A stretch of 64,000 bases of DNA, taken from positions 126,290,501 through 126,354,500 of the forward strand of contig NC_083685.1 of assembly GCF_033118175.1 (NCBI RefSeq), written 5' to 3'. Below are positions 22,222-31,966 of this stretch, piece by piece. A program made the position numbers and the translations under genes. The notes beneath the pieces were generated by a model. It was not told where the DNA came from, did no database searches, and saw nothing but the letters and a program-made list of their open reading frames with translations. The stretch is from Dama dama (Eukaryota > Chordata > Mammalia > Artiodactyla > Cervidae). The first letter of the stretch is position 1. Each line of letters starts with the position of its first letter.

Positions 22222-22424
22222 TGTGTGCATACTCAGTTGTGTCTGACTATTTGCGATCCCATGGATGTAGCCCACCAGGCTCCTCTGTCCATGGAATTTT
22301 CCAGGTAAGAATACTGGAGTGGGTTGCCATGCCCTTCTTCATGGGATCCTCCCAACCCAGGGACTGAACCTGTATCTCCAGCATTGCTAGTGGATTTTTT
22401 TACCTACTGACCCATTGGGAAAGC
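22222..22424 (-). repeat. Bov-tA SINE
   Basis: Minus orientation: 'tactcagttgtgtctgacta', 'ggatgtagcccaccaggctc', inverted head ending 'attgggaaagccc'. Flanking ATTTATTTTG-like sequences (about 22,211 and 22,430) are a likely target duplication. Confidence 0.93.
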
Positions 22425-22973
22425 CCAATTTTATTTTGATTTGCAGTCATTTTTAAAATGGCAACAAATAATTTCTTAAAATGTTAAAAAAAATGTGGTG
22501 CCTTCATATAATGGAATAATATAAGCAGAGAAAAATGAATGAACTATAGTTAAACATTTATGACATATGACCTTTTAACAGAGAATTTAATAGAAGGATT
22601 TGGTTAAATGAGCCAAATTGGAGAACTGCACAGGCTCTCGTGGAAGTAGCAACTGCAGGGATCAGCCATTATCCTTGGAGCAGAGGAACATGGCAAGCGG
22701 GTGGGATTATTTGAATTTAGGAGCTGGGATTAGTGCTCTGTGGGGAGGGGGCAGGTGCTGGTTAGTGGGTATAGGAGTCTCTTGAGAGGGCACAAGAGCA
22801 GCGGCTGGTTCTGGTAGTGCAGAGAAAGAAAACTGCAGACTGGAACCAACTCCTGATAATCAGCTCCAGGCCAGGGTGACCTCGAGAGAAACGGAAAGCA
22901 GAGGGAGGAACAGGGGCTGGCTCTCTCCTCCTGCCTTCCCAGGCCCTCTAGTCCCCTCCTCCTCCCACCTTCA
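22425..22973. other. AT-rich then unique DNA
   Basis: 22,435-22,620 is AT-rich with L1-like phrasing ('tataatggaataatataagc') but no clear diagnostic end. The remainder is single-copy. Confidence 0.35.
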
Positions 22974-23072
22974 GTCTTTTTCAGCATCAGGGCCTTTTCC
23001 AATGAGGTGGCTTTCCCCATCAGGTGGCCAGAGTATTGGAGCTTCAGCTTCAGCATCAGTCCTTCCCATGAA
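22974..23072 (-). repeat. Internal BovB fragment
   Basis: About 100 bp of inverted BovB ('tcagcatcagggccttttcc', 'gagcttcagcttcagcatca') lack both the 3' terminal sequence and the more 5' parts. Loss of the 3' end is unusual for a LINE copy and implies later deletion or rearrangement. Confidence 0.85.
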
Positions 23073-23304
23073 GAGGGGCTCCTGGAGACAGACTTCATGC
23101 AAACCTGCGTGTGGTCTACGCCGCAGGCTCACAGAGGAAATTTGCATGGGGAGCCTCTCAAGGATAGGGACAGCTTGACACTGGGCTGGAGCAGTGAGGT
23201 CAGCTGTGGGGTCTCCCCTCTCAGGGGCTGCTGGAGAGCTGAAGCTCCTTGGGGACCATCTCCAAGAGGCCGCCATGGCCTCAGCTGAGATTGGGAATGC
23301 AGGA

Positions 23305-23690
23305 TGGTGGTGCTTCGGCCTCTCGCTGTGTGACCTTGAGGGAGCGAATGACCTTCTCCAAGCCTCGCTTTCTTCCTCTGAACAATTCCTTCAGAGGGCT
23401 GTCCGGTGGATAAGGAGCAATGTATATAGAACGCAGGGCTTCCCAGGTGGCGCTAGTGGTAAAGAACCCACCTGCCGGTGCAGCAGACCCAGGTTTGATC
23501 CCTGGGTTGGGATGATCCCCTGGAGGAGGGCACAGCAACCCACTCCAGTATTCTTGTCTGGAGAATCCCACGGACAGAGGACCCTAGTGGGTTAAAGTTC
23601 ATAGGGTTGCACAGAGCCAGACATGACTGAAGCGGCTTAGCACACACGCATGTAGAACACAGTGTCTGGCACACGGTAGGTCCTGAATGA
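23305..23690 (+). repeat. MIR split by Bov-tA
   Basis: The left part has 'cgctgtgtgaccttgaggga' and 'tcgctttcttcctctgaaca'. The right part resumes at 23,653 with 'acagtgtctggcacacggta'. The order is that of intact MIR once the SINE is removed. Confidence 0.65.
23437..23652 (+). repeat. Bov-tA SINE with target duplication
   Basis: Plus strand: 'gggcttcccaggtggcgcta', B-box-like 'aggtttgatccctggg', core and tail. TAGAACGCAG at 23,427-23,436 is repeated as TAGAACACAG at 23,653-23,662. Confidence 0.94.
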
Positions 23691-24004
23691 CTGCCAGGAA
23701 TTGTGATTATTGGTAAGAATCGGGGGGAGGGGATGGCGTTGGCAGAAGGCAGCCTTTGGCCTTGAGGCCTGTGAGATGACCCCACTTCTTTCTGGGGGTA
23801 GAGGGGCCCCAGAGAGCAGAAGCCTGGGCAGAAGGAGGGCACGTGGGTCAGAAGCCCTGCCCAGGGAGGCCTTGGAGGTCTCTGTGAGCATCCAGGAAGG
23901 CTGCCTCACGCTATGTGTCACTTGGAGGCCCAGGGCTGCATGAAGCACTCCGCCCAAGGGCAGCCTGCCTTCCAGTGTCCGGAGGCCCAGTAAGGGCCCT
24001 GCAC
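23691..24004. other. Single-copy stretch
   Basis: GC-rich, no exon or repeat recognised. Confidence 0.45.
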
Positions 24005-24300
24005 CATTCGTATGCCTCAACCGTATGCATAATTTCCAGACTCCGCCGCTGCAGTGGAAATTTGGATCAGAGCGAGTGGGTGTAAAGAATGTCAAGCAAG
24101 ATTCGATTACAATTTTTATTTTGGAAAAACCTTCATCAAAATATGTATATCTAATTAGGACAATTACAGCACAGGAACAAAAAACTGATTAAAAATCAGA
24201 CACTCCATAAATTACAAGTGTTTTCCTCCAGCTGGGGCGCATCTCCGGCTGCTGAGCTGCAAAGGCCAATCAATGGAGCCGATGCTCTGGGAGCGGGCAG
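24005..24300. promoter_or_regulatory. Strong candidate conserved non-coding element
   Basis: Sharp AT-rich island without repeat signature. It includes 'cgtatgcataatttcc' (octamer/POU-like), 'attcgattacaatttttat', a TAATTA core at 24,152-24,157, the mirror-like 'ctgattaaaaatcagac', 'ataaattacaag' and 'ggccaatcaatgg'. This motif crowding is typical of deeply conserved developmental enhancers; conservation and activity are inferred. Confidence 0.48.
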
Positions 24301-24479
24301 GGGGAGGCGGGGGCTCCCTGGGCAGGATGGGACGGGGTGCCGAGCGCAGCCGGCAGGGTGCCCTGGCCCCACCTTCCAGCCACCGTCCTGGGGTGCGGAG
24401 GCAGCTGGGGTCTGCTCAGGGGCAGCAAGAGCTGGCAGAGCCTGGGATAAGCAGGAATCTGGAGAGGTGTGGACGTGCC

Positions 24480-24483
<4 letters not shown>

Positions 24484-24511
<28 letters not shown>
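24484..24511 (+). repeat. (GT)n microsatellite
   Basis: About 14 uninterrupted GT units. They explain the Cys/Val and Thr/His runs in the overlapping open frames. Confidence 0.95.
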
Positions 24512-24513
<2 letters not shown>

Positions 24514-24822
24514 CTTTGCTGAGCCTGCAAGGACGATCATGACTGTGCACATGTGTACATAAGTGTGTGAACATCTGGCCAACATCTGTATCACAGCAAG
24601 AGGGTGCACGTGGCTACATAAGCGCAACGCACAGCGACATCTGGAGTTCTGCACCAGAGGCAGGCACGGGGCAGGGGCAGAGCAGGCTGGGGGCCCTTCT
24701 ATGGCCCGGGCAGCGACGGCCACCATTCAGGTAACACTGGGGGACGGGCCTGGTGTGTCACCAGGCGGCCGCAGCTGCTCTCTAAGACATTCCAAGATGA
24801 GGCCATGAAAGGTGAACACCGC

Positions 24823-25139
24823 TGCCCTTTGCTGAGTGGCTACTATGCACTGGGGGCTTCCCAGGTGGCTCACTGGTAAAGAACCCTCCTTCCAACCCAG
24901 GAGACACGGGTTCGATCCCTGGGTCAGGAAGATCCACTGGAGGAGGAAAGGGCAGCTCGCTCCAGTGTTCTTGCCTGGAGGATCCCATGAACAGAGGAGT
25001 CTGGAGGGCTATAGTGCATGGGGTCACAAAGAGTTGGACACGACTGAGCATGCACACATTATGTGCTGGGCACTGTGCCAAATGCTTTATAGGTATTATC
25101 TTGTCAGGCGTGTTCAATGACGCTGAGAGGTAGGCATGG
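24823..25139 (-). repeat. MIR split by Bov-tA
   Basis: Inverted MIR on the plus strand: 'gctgagtggctactatgcac' before the SINE, and 'tgtgctgggcactgtgccaa', 'ataggtattatcttgtcagg' after it, ending near 'gagaggtaggca'. Confidence 0.6.
24853..25057 (+). repeat. Bov-tA SINE in MIR
   Basis: Plus strand: 'ggcttcccaggtggctcact', 'ggttcgatccctgggtcagg', 'cacgactgagcatgcacaca'. The flanks TACTATGCACTGGG (24,841-24,854) and ATTATGTGCTGGG (25,058-25,070) are a diverged duplication. Confidence 0.93.
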
Positions 25140-25905
25140 TCGGCAGAATAACACCCCCCGCCCCCAAGATGTCCACATCACAGCCCCTGGAGCCTGTAAA
25201 GATGTCACCTTCCGTGGCTAAAGGGATTTCGCAATGTGATTACATTAAGGATCTTGAGATGGGGAGCTTATCCTGGATCAGTGAACCCATTATGATCACA
25301 GAGGTCCTTAGGAGTGAAGGCGGGGGTCAGAGAGAGAGATGTGATTGGTCAGAGAGATTCTGTTTCTGGCTTTGAAGATGGAGGAAACAGACCATTAGCC
25401 AAGGAATGGGAGGGGCCTCTAGATGCTGGTAAAGCAAGGAAACCTTCTCCCCCAGAGCCTCCAGAAGGCAGGCAGTCCTGCTCACATCTTTTTAAAAAAC
25501 TTTTTATTTTGTATTGGAGTAAGTCCATTAACAATGTTGTGATAGTTTCATGTGAATGGCAAAGGGACTCTGCCACACATATACACGTATCCATCCTCCC
25601 CCAAACTCCCTTCCCATCCAAGCTGCCACACAATATTGAGCAGAGTTCCCTGTGCTATACAGTAAGCCCTTGGTTATCTATTTTCAATATAGCCATGTGT
25701 ACATGTCCATCCCAAACTCTCTAACTCTCCCTTTCCCCCAACCTTCTCCCCCACCCCTCCGGCAACCAGAAGTCTGACATCTTAATTTTAGCCGAGAGAC
25801 GCATGTGCAGTTTCTAACCTACAGAACTGTAAGATAATGCTTTGTGTGTTTTTCAGTCTCTAACTCTGTGATAATTCGTCACGGCAGCAACTGGGCACTG
25901 ATACA
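25140..25905 (+). mobile_element. MLT1 LTR (MaLR) split by L1
   Basis: ERVL-MaLR type LTR: 'aagatgtccacatcacagcc', 'tacattaaggatcttgagat', 'cagagcctccagaaggcagg' before the L1, and 'acagaactgtaagataatgc', 'aactgggcactgatacag' after it. Ancient, with no internal region seen. Confidence 0.7.
25491..25776 (-). repeat. Ruminant L1 3' end inside MLT1
   Basis: The plus strand starts with the inverted tail 'aaaaactttttattttgtat', then 'acaatgttgtgatagtttca' and 'ttgagcagagttccctgtgc'. ACATCTT at 25,484-25,490 and 25,777-25,783 is the target duplication. 5' truncated to under 300 bp. Confidence 0.87.
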
Positions 25906-25909
25906 GCAG

Positions 25910-26055
25910 TTAATGCCATTTTGCCGTATTAGGGGTGTAGAAATTGGAGCTCAGAGACCTAAAGTAATTTACTCAAGCTCACCTGCCCAGGAAGGGGCAG
26001 GACCACGATTTGGGGCAGCCTGACCCCAGGACTTAAGCTGGACTCTCTCACCCAT
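25910..26055 (-). repeat. MIR fragment
   Basis: Inverted MIR: 'gcccaggaaggggcaggacc' follows 'ggagctcagagacctaaag' and 'taatttactcaagctcacc', in the order expected for the antisense core. Confidence 0.55.
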
Positions 26056-26903
26056 CTGCTGAATTGCACCGTCTCTCTAGAGCAATTGCGAGGGCCAGAC
26101 TTCTTATTTCCCAGCAAGCCTAGAGATCCCCCTTCTCAGCTGCCAGCTCAAGAGAGGATGAAATCGAGGGCCCTATTCTGGGGAGAGAACTCTGAAAATC
26201 CTGGCCATGTTCCATCCAAAACTTTCATTGAAGGCGGCTTGTGTGTTTTCCCTCCAAGGACAGGAAGGGGTTTATGTCTGATCCCGGAGCCAGCTCTGAC
26301 ATGAGGTGCTTCTTGCATCCTCAGCCAATCCTCTTGGAATGTGACTCTGGGCCTCAGTCCCCTCCTCTCCCTTCCTCCCCGCTCAACTCAAATCCCCTTT
26401 AGTCTGTACTCTTGAGGACAGGGCTTCCACAACGCCTTGGTCTTGGGAAGCTCAGGAGATACTGTGGGCTCAGAACTCACAGCCCTGGGCAGAAGGGCGG
26501 GCTGGGATGGGTGGAGGAGTCCTCTGGCCCTTGACACTCACTGCCTAGCTTTGCAGTTTCCTCTTAGCCATGGGGCACTAAGAGGCTTAAAGCACCCATC
26601 TGAGAAGGCGCTGGGGGGAGGGTGATACAGGGGAAAGATGCTGGCTTAGGACTCAGGCCAGCTGGGCTCTAACACTGACTCCCCAGCAAGGCTTATTTCA
26701 TTAGGGCTTTTCTGGTCCATGTATCTGGAAAGTCCAAGGGCTGTGCCGACTCTAAACAAAGCAGTTTCTAGGGGTTTAAGCAATTTTATCAGGTCTCAAT
26801 TCTTCAAGCTTCTCCTTAGACTCATTGTCACGACAGGTTCCTCCACAGCGCGGGCAAGACGGCCACTGGTCATGCAGGCTCTTACCCTCTAGCCTGAACT
26901 GAA
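26056..26903. other. Single-copy stretch
   Basis: No exon or repeat recognised. Confidence 0.45.
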
Positions 26904-27358
26904 CCAGTTCAGTTCAGTTGCACAGCCGTGTCTGACTCTTTGCGACCCCATGAACCACAGCACGCCAGGCCTCCCCGTCCATCACCAACTCCCAGAGTTT
27001 ACCCAAACTCATGTCCATTGAGTTGGTGATGCCATCCAACCATCTCATCCTCTGTCATCCCCTTCTCCTCCTGCCTTCAATCTTTCCCAGCATCAGGGTC
27101 TTTTCCAGGGAGTCAGTTCTTTGCATGAGGTGGCCAAAGTATTGGAGTTTCAGCTTCAGCATCAGTCCTTCCAATGAACACCCAGGACTGAGCTCCTTGA
27201 GGATGGACTGGCTGGATCTCCTTGCAGTCCAAGGGACTCTCAAGAGTCTTCTCCAACACCACAGTTCAAAAGCATCAATTTTTCACTGCTCAGCTTTCTT
27301 CACAGTCCAGCTCTCACGTCCATACATGACCACCGGAAAATCTATAGACTTGACTAGA
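26904..27358 (-). repeat. BovB 3' fragment, about 455 bp
   Basis: Inverted BovB from the terminal 'cagttcagttcagttgcaca' through the ORF2 C-terminal region ('catcctctgtcatccccttc', 'accacagttcaaaagcatca') to 'tatagacttgactagagtgt'. Indels break the ORF2 frame. Confidence 0.94.
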
Positions 27359-27386
27359 GTGTTACCAATCCCAGTGCAAAGTAGCT

Positions 27387-27530
27387 TTTTAAAAAAATAT
27401 TTATTTATTTATTTGACTGTGCCGGGTCTGAGTTGCAGTATGTGGGATCTAGTTCCCTCACCAGAAATCAAACCTGGGCCCCTGCCTTGGGAGTATGGAA
27501 TCTTAGTCACTGGACCACCAGGGAAATCCC
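27387..27530 (-). repeat. CHR-2 type SINE
   Basis: The plus strand shows an inverted A/T-rich tail, 'tgactgtgccgggtctgagt' and the inverted head ending 'caccagggaaatcccc'. CAAAGTAGC before and CAAAGTATC after suggest a target duplication. Confidence 0.88.
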
Positions 27531-27539
27531 CAAAGTATC

Positions 27540-27999
27540 TTTTTTTTTTCTTTAAAGAAATTTATGCATTCTATTCAAATTCAATAAAGATAACTTTTAA
27601 AAAAATAGTTATAAATGACCTTCCATATCATCTCATACCCCATATACAAACAACGTTGAGCAATGTGAGTAATTCCTGTACATTCTCCCGCCAAATTCGT
27701 GTATGATTTCATAGGAATAGCTTTCAATTTGCAAAGTAGAATTCTCAGTTCCTCTACCTCACACCCAGAAAATTCAAATATTAAATTGTGATTGTATTTC
27801 TTCCTTTTACATGTCTTTCTGTTTTTTTCTTCCCCTCAAGTTTAAAAACCCTAAACTTTTGTGTGTGTGTGAACTGCTTCTTACTTTATCCAACACTGAT
27901 TACCAACTTTAAAGAATCCATAAGTCATCAAATTCAGCAACATGCTTAAGATAACTAACAAATACCAATTTTTCCACACCTCTCTATATAGTACTTAAA
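27540..27999. other. AT-rich stretch, family unknown
   Basis: Low-GC sequence with T-runs, possibly diverged L1. No diagnostic sequence was found and no gene is seen. Confidence 0.35.
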
Positions 28000-28130
28000 G
28001 ATCCTAAACTTTTTCAAAAATTGACTTGATTTTTTAGAGCAGTTTAGGTTCACAGCAAAATGGAGTGGGAAATATAGAGTTCCCATATACCCCTTGCCTT
28101 CAACCCCCTTCTATATATATATCCTGCACC
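28000..28130 (-). repeat. Old L1 (L1M) 3' UTR fragment
   Basis: 'ttttttagagcagtttaggt', 'tcacagcaaaatggagtggg' and 'agttcccatatacccc' form a characteristic phrase of old L1 3' regions in inverted orientation. Confidence 0.6.
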
Positions 28131-29334
28131 TCTGTTACAAGCGATGAACCTGCCAAAGTATCCTTTTTCCAAGAGCATCCATAGGTTTGTTCCAAGCAAG
28201 ATTCTGATTGGCTGCCTTGAATCACATGACTGTCTTTGAACCAATCTCTTGAACCGGGGGAAAGTGGTATCATGACGTCCCATGTGTGATGTCACATGAT
28301 TACATCTGTAACCAGGAGGAGGGACCACTCAGGCCACCAGGTCTGAAGCCACCAGCATCACATGTAATACTTGGTGATTTTTCCACAAAGAGCGCCAAGT
28401 TGGGGCAGCAGGGTAGGTTAACGAAAATGCTTTCCTAAATGCTCACTGTTTCAGGCACAGTGCTAAGAAGCAGCTTGGACCATCTGTTCCGGGTGACTTT
28501 TGCATCCCAGGGCCCTTAGGGAGCATCACAGTTTACCTGCAACAGGTAGAGGCATCCCCTCACACATCTTGGTTCCCTGTTCCGTCTCGAAAACAGGTCT
28601 GCTCCTGGTACTCTGAGGCCAGCTCCACTAAGAGACTAGGATTACTTTAAGGTGCTCCCTTGATGGGCATCTTACTGTCTGCTTTAGCAGGCATTCTGCT
28701 CCACCTTGGCACTCAGGACACCTTAGTTCCAGGACGCTCTGTGTGTATATGTGTTGTGGGGTGTCGGGGGTTTGGAGCTCCCAGTCTTAACAGACAGGGG
28801 AGAGATGGGGCAAGACAGTGGCTTCCGCATCACTGCCGCATCTCCCGGGTCCCCTTTATTTTCTGGAGTCTGCAGCTCCCTGCTCATTATTATTCAGGGC
28901 CCAGGCAGAGGCAGCTGCATGGTGGTGGGGGAAGCTGACAGGCAGTGACAGGTAACACCGGCTGCTGGGGCTGGAAGCCGACCAGATCCCAGCAGGGGAG
29001 GGAGGAAAAGGCCAGGTGGAGAGAGAGCCAGCTGGGGAGGGGCAGAACCCACCCCCTTCTATGCCCGCGAGCTCTTCTCCTTCTGTCAGCCAGCTCTGCT
29101 GTCTCCGTCACTCTGATGTCCTGGACTACCCTGCGATGGCCCTCCTGGGCCTTCCTCCCAGCCCCTCCTGCCAGGCCCCAGTGAGGCATCGGGGAGGCAG
29201 GGGGGACAACGTCCAGGGGGAAAGCCTTTGTGCCAGTCATTCCCCTGTTTGCTCTCAGACCTGCGTTTCACCATTCCCCTGCTCTGCTCAGCGTCACCAG
29301 GGGGCTGGTCACAGCAGGTGGCTCTAGACTGGAT
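28131..29334. other. Mostly single-copy; CRE-like pair at left
   Basis: TGACGTC at 28,273-28,279 and a TGTGATGTCACA-like sequence just after it resemble cAMP-response half sites. CCAAT-type motifs nearby suggest this may be old repeat. From 28,330 onward it is unique GC-rich DNA with no exon recognised. Confidence 0.35.
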
Positions 29335-29339
29335 TTAGC

Positions 29340-29690
29340 TGATGCTATAGACTGCATGTTTGTGCCGCCCCCAAATTTACAGTTGAAACCTATCCCCCCT
29401 CCAAGGTGACAGTATTCAGAGGTGAGCCTTTTGAGAGCTGATTAGGGTGGAGCCTTCATGAATGGGATTAGTGCCCTTCTAAAGGAGACCCTGGAGAAAT
29501 CCATAGCCCCTTCTGCCACATGTGGACAGAGCTGTCTAACCAGAAAATGGGCCTTCACCAGACATCGAAGCAGCCTTGATCTTGGACTTCCCGCCTCCAC
29601 ACTTATGAGAAATAAATATTTGCTGTGTAAGACCCAAGGCTCTGATATTTTTTGTCACAGCAGTCTAAACAGATAAGACAGCCAATGAGG
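29340..29690 (+). mobile_element. MLT1 LTR (MaLR)
   Basis: Near-complete LTR in order: 'tgctatagactgcatgtttg', 'tgaatgggattagtgccctt', 'cttgatcttggacttcccgc', the polyadenylation signal in 'gagaaataaatatttgctg', and an end resembling 'cagtctaaacagataagaca'. Confidence 0.78.
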
Positions 29691-29805
29691 TCCTGGCAAG
29701 AAATTGGAAGGCAGGAGGAAGGGAGGGAGAAACCGGGCTATTTCTCCTCCTCCTCGCCTGCACTGTTGTGTCTGCTTGTTACTTTGGCTCTTTTTATTTA
29801 TTTTG

Positions 29806-29990
29806 TAAAACTTTTTATTTTGTATTGGGATGTAGCCAATTAACAATGTTGTGATGCTTCAGGAGAACAGGGAAGGACCCAGCCATACATACACGTGTAT
29901 CCTTCTCCCCCAAACTCCCCTCCCATGCCGGCTGCCATATAACATTGAGCAGAGTTCCCTGTGCTCTATAGGAGGACCTTGTTGGTTATA
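29806..29990 (-). repeat. Ruminant L1 3' end
   Basis: Inverted L1: 'aaaactttttattttgtatt', 'acaatgttgtgatgcttcag', 'acacgtgtatccttctcccc', 'attgagcagagttccctgtg'. Confidence 0.87.
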
Positions 29991-29999
29991 CATCAGCTC

Positions 30000-30120
30000 T
30001 TTTTATTTTTATTTTTTTCCATTTATTTTTACTAGTTGGAGGCTAATTACTTTACAATATTGCAGTGGTTTTTGCCATACATTGACATGAATCAGCCATG
30101 GATTTACATGTGTTCCCCAT
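30000..30120 (-). repeat. Second L1 3' end in tandem
   Basis: A separate inverted L1 end: 'ccatttatttttactagttg', 'aggctaattactttacaata', 'catgaatcagccatggattt'. Two independent L1 tails lie head to tail within 320 bp. Confidence 0.8.
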
Positions 30121-30282
30121 CCTTGCTCTTTTTAGATGAGCCCAGCAGCTTCCACGGGGACACAGCTTTAAGCCCTGTCCCTCCTCCCCGGGGCGTCAGC
30201 AGCTTCCTGTTCTTGCTAACTGCTGAGTAGCCTCACCGTCCGCTTTCTGGCTTCTCTGTTCTTCCTTTACCAGTGTAACCAT

Positions 30283-30412
30283 GAAGTGAAGTGAAGTGAA
30301 GTCGCTCAGCTGTGCCCGACTCTCTGCGACCCCGTGGACTGTACTCTGCCAAGCTCCTCTGTCCATGGGACTTTCGCAAGAATACTGGTGTGGGCTGCCA
30401 TTTCCTTCCCCA
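30283..30412 (-). repeat. Truncated Bov-A SINE
   Basis: Inverted Bov-A with a duplicated end 'gaagtgaagtgaagtgaagt', then 'cgactctctgcgaccccgtg', stopping at 'tttccttcccca' before the tRNA head. The copy at 33,205 stops at the same place. Confidence 0.88.
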
Positions 30413-30479
30413 CGTAAGTCCCTCCCTTTTAGCTTCTCAGAGTGGTGTCTGTCTCCTGCTGGGAAATTGATGCTGCCGC

Positions 30480-30610
30480 CATCTAACTGTGCCTCTGGCA
30501 AACTTGGACTCAAACTCCGCTCCGGCCACCAGTAGACTGTGTGAGCATGGGCTAGTCACCGTCCCACTCTGGACTTCGCCTTTGCTGTCTGTAAAAGGGA
30601 GAGAGGGGGT
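30480..30610 (+). repeat. MIR fragment
   Basis: 'acttggactcaaactccgct', 'gtgtgagcatgggctagtca' and 'gccttt gctgtctgtaaaa' follow MIR order, at moderate divergence. Confidence 0.5.
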
Positions 30611-31119
30611 CCAGGTAGCAGCCCCTGGGGAACTTGGGACTCTCTGTCAGGTGGATTTGGGGCTTGTCTATATGCTTTTCTGGGATGCATGGCTGTCCTG
30701 GGGGTGACTCTCCAACATCACCCAGTGACTTTCCAAAGCTGTCTCTACCTCTACCTGGGAGGAAGTGACAGACCCTCTTGTGGGACTTGGCCTCGAGTCC
30801 TGAAGCTTATTCCACATTCTTGCAGGACTCAAAGCAAAACCAGGGTGGTAGGATTACCCCTACTGGGCAGTGCGAACCACGGACGGTTTCCAGAAGGATC
30901 TCTCCCCCATAAGGTCAGGGACAGTGGTGGAAGGGCAAGAGTGCACGCTGAGGAAGGCCGGGCAGAGACTCCTGAGGTCCCTTCCCCCAGGAGCCTGCCT
31001 CTCACCTGTCCCAGGCCAGACAGCTGTCACTGAGGGGCAGGGGAGGCGGGAGAGAGGAGAGGGCTGGGAGGGATGGAGCGGGGCCGAGACCGGAGCCGAG
31101 CTGAAGCCTTGTTTTGGGT
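30611..31119. other. Single-copy stretch
   Basis: No exon or repeat recognised. Confidence 0.45.
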
Positions 31120-31215
31120 TTGAAATGCCCAAGCTGTTAATTTGAGAATAATCAATGCTAATTTGCACATATCTGGTTGCCATAGCAGGTTATCTATTTC
31201 CCATCAAGATGCCCC
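31120..31215. promoter_or_regulatory. Candidate CNE, left block
   Basis: AT-rich block 'gagaataatcaatgctaatt' with TAATTTGCAC (octamer-like) at 31,159-31,168. It pairs with the right block at 31,438-31,625 across a G-rich spacer. Confidence 0.45.
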
Positions 31216-31437
31216 AGAAGTTCTGGCAGCTCTTCTCGGTAGCTGCCCACCCTCCCCACTCCCCCGCTCAGAGATGCTGAGGCCAGCTCAGCCAGAGGAG
31301 AGAGCAGCCCCCACCAGTCCTGCCCTCGGGGTCCAGCCCCAGCTGCAGCAGTGGGCTGCAGGAACCCCAGGGCGCAGGAGGGGAGGGGCGGGGGGGGGGT
31401 CCTGGGGGCTGGCCAACGGAGCCCGGAGCCCGGGAGG

Positions 31438-31625
31438 AGGAGAATTAAGCAAAAGTGCAAATTATCCAAACCCGTGATTAACATTTCTTCCAAATCTGCA
31501 TGAATATTAAAACGCAACCCACCCTGGTCCCCACACAATGAATTCTGCATGAATCTTAAGATAAATCGTTTGGATAACTTAGCAGCAGCTGTACTCCCCT
31601 GCTACCAACTGCCTCCCCAAATCAT
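31438..31625. promoter_or_regulatory. Candidate CNE, right block
   Basis: Contains GTGCAAATTA at 31,455-31,464 (exact reverse complement of the motif in the left block), TTATCCAAAC at 31,462-31,471 with its exact reverse complement GTTTGGATAA at 31,568-31,577, and TCTGCATGAAT twice (31,495-31,505 and 31,544-31,554). No repeat family fits. Confidence 0.47.
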
Positions 31626-31966
31626 TTCAGGGCTGGTAAAAGGAGGCGAGTAGCGGGGGCTGGGGGCTGGGGGGGCTGGGAGGGAGCAGAAGAGGAGCGA
31701 GTCATGGCCGGGGGGGCACCTGTGCTGGCACCAGGGCCGGGCCGAGCATCCGGCTGAGGGTGAGGAGTGGGCTTCTCAAAGCCGGGGGGGCTGGAGGGCC
31801 ACGTGATGGAGTGACTGTGGAACCTTCCTGAGGATTGCGTCCTCGTGTTTTCGGGAGCTGGGGACCGCTCCCCGGGCATCCTGGGCTGCCCGCTTCATCC
31901 TTCCCCTTCTCCTAAGAAGCAAACCAGCCCAGTGAGTCCTCACCTCATGCCCGGTCCTCCTGGAGG
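31626..31966. other. G-rich single-copy stretch
   Basis: G-run DNA at 31,655-31,690 ('ctgggggctgggggggctgg') could form a G-quadruplex. No gene recognised. Confidence 0.4.

Noticed and set aside
24196..24726. 176-codon minus frame with a Thr-His run
   Set aside because: The run is the translated (GT)n microsatellite; the rest has no recognisable domain.
27011..27706. 231-codon plus-strand frame
   Set aside because: It is the antisense shadow of a minus-strand BovB followed by an inverted CHR-2 and AT-rich DNA, three unrelated units.
28273..28300. CRE-like TGACGTC and TGTGATGTCACA pair as a cAMP-responsive enhancer
   Set aside because: Two short sites in probably old repeat-derived sequence, with no other support. 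Kept only as a note in the feature list.
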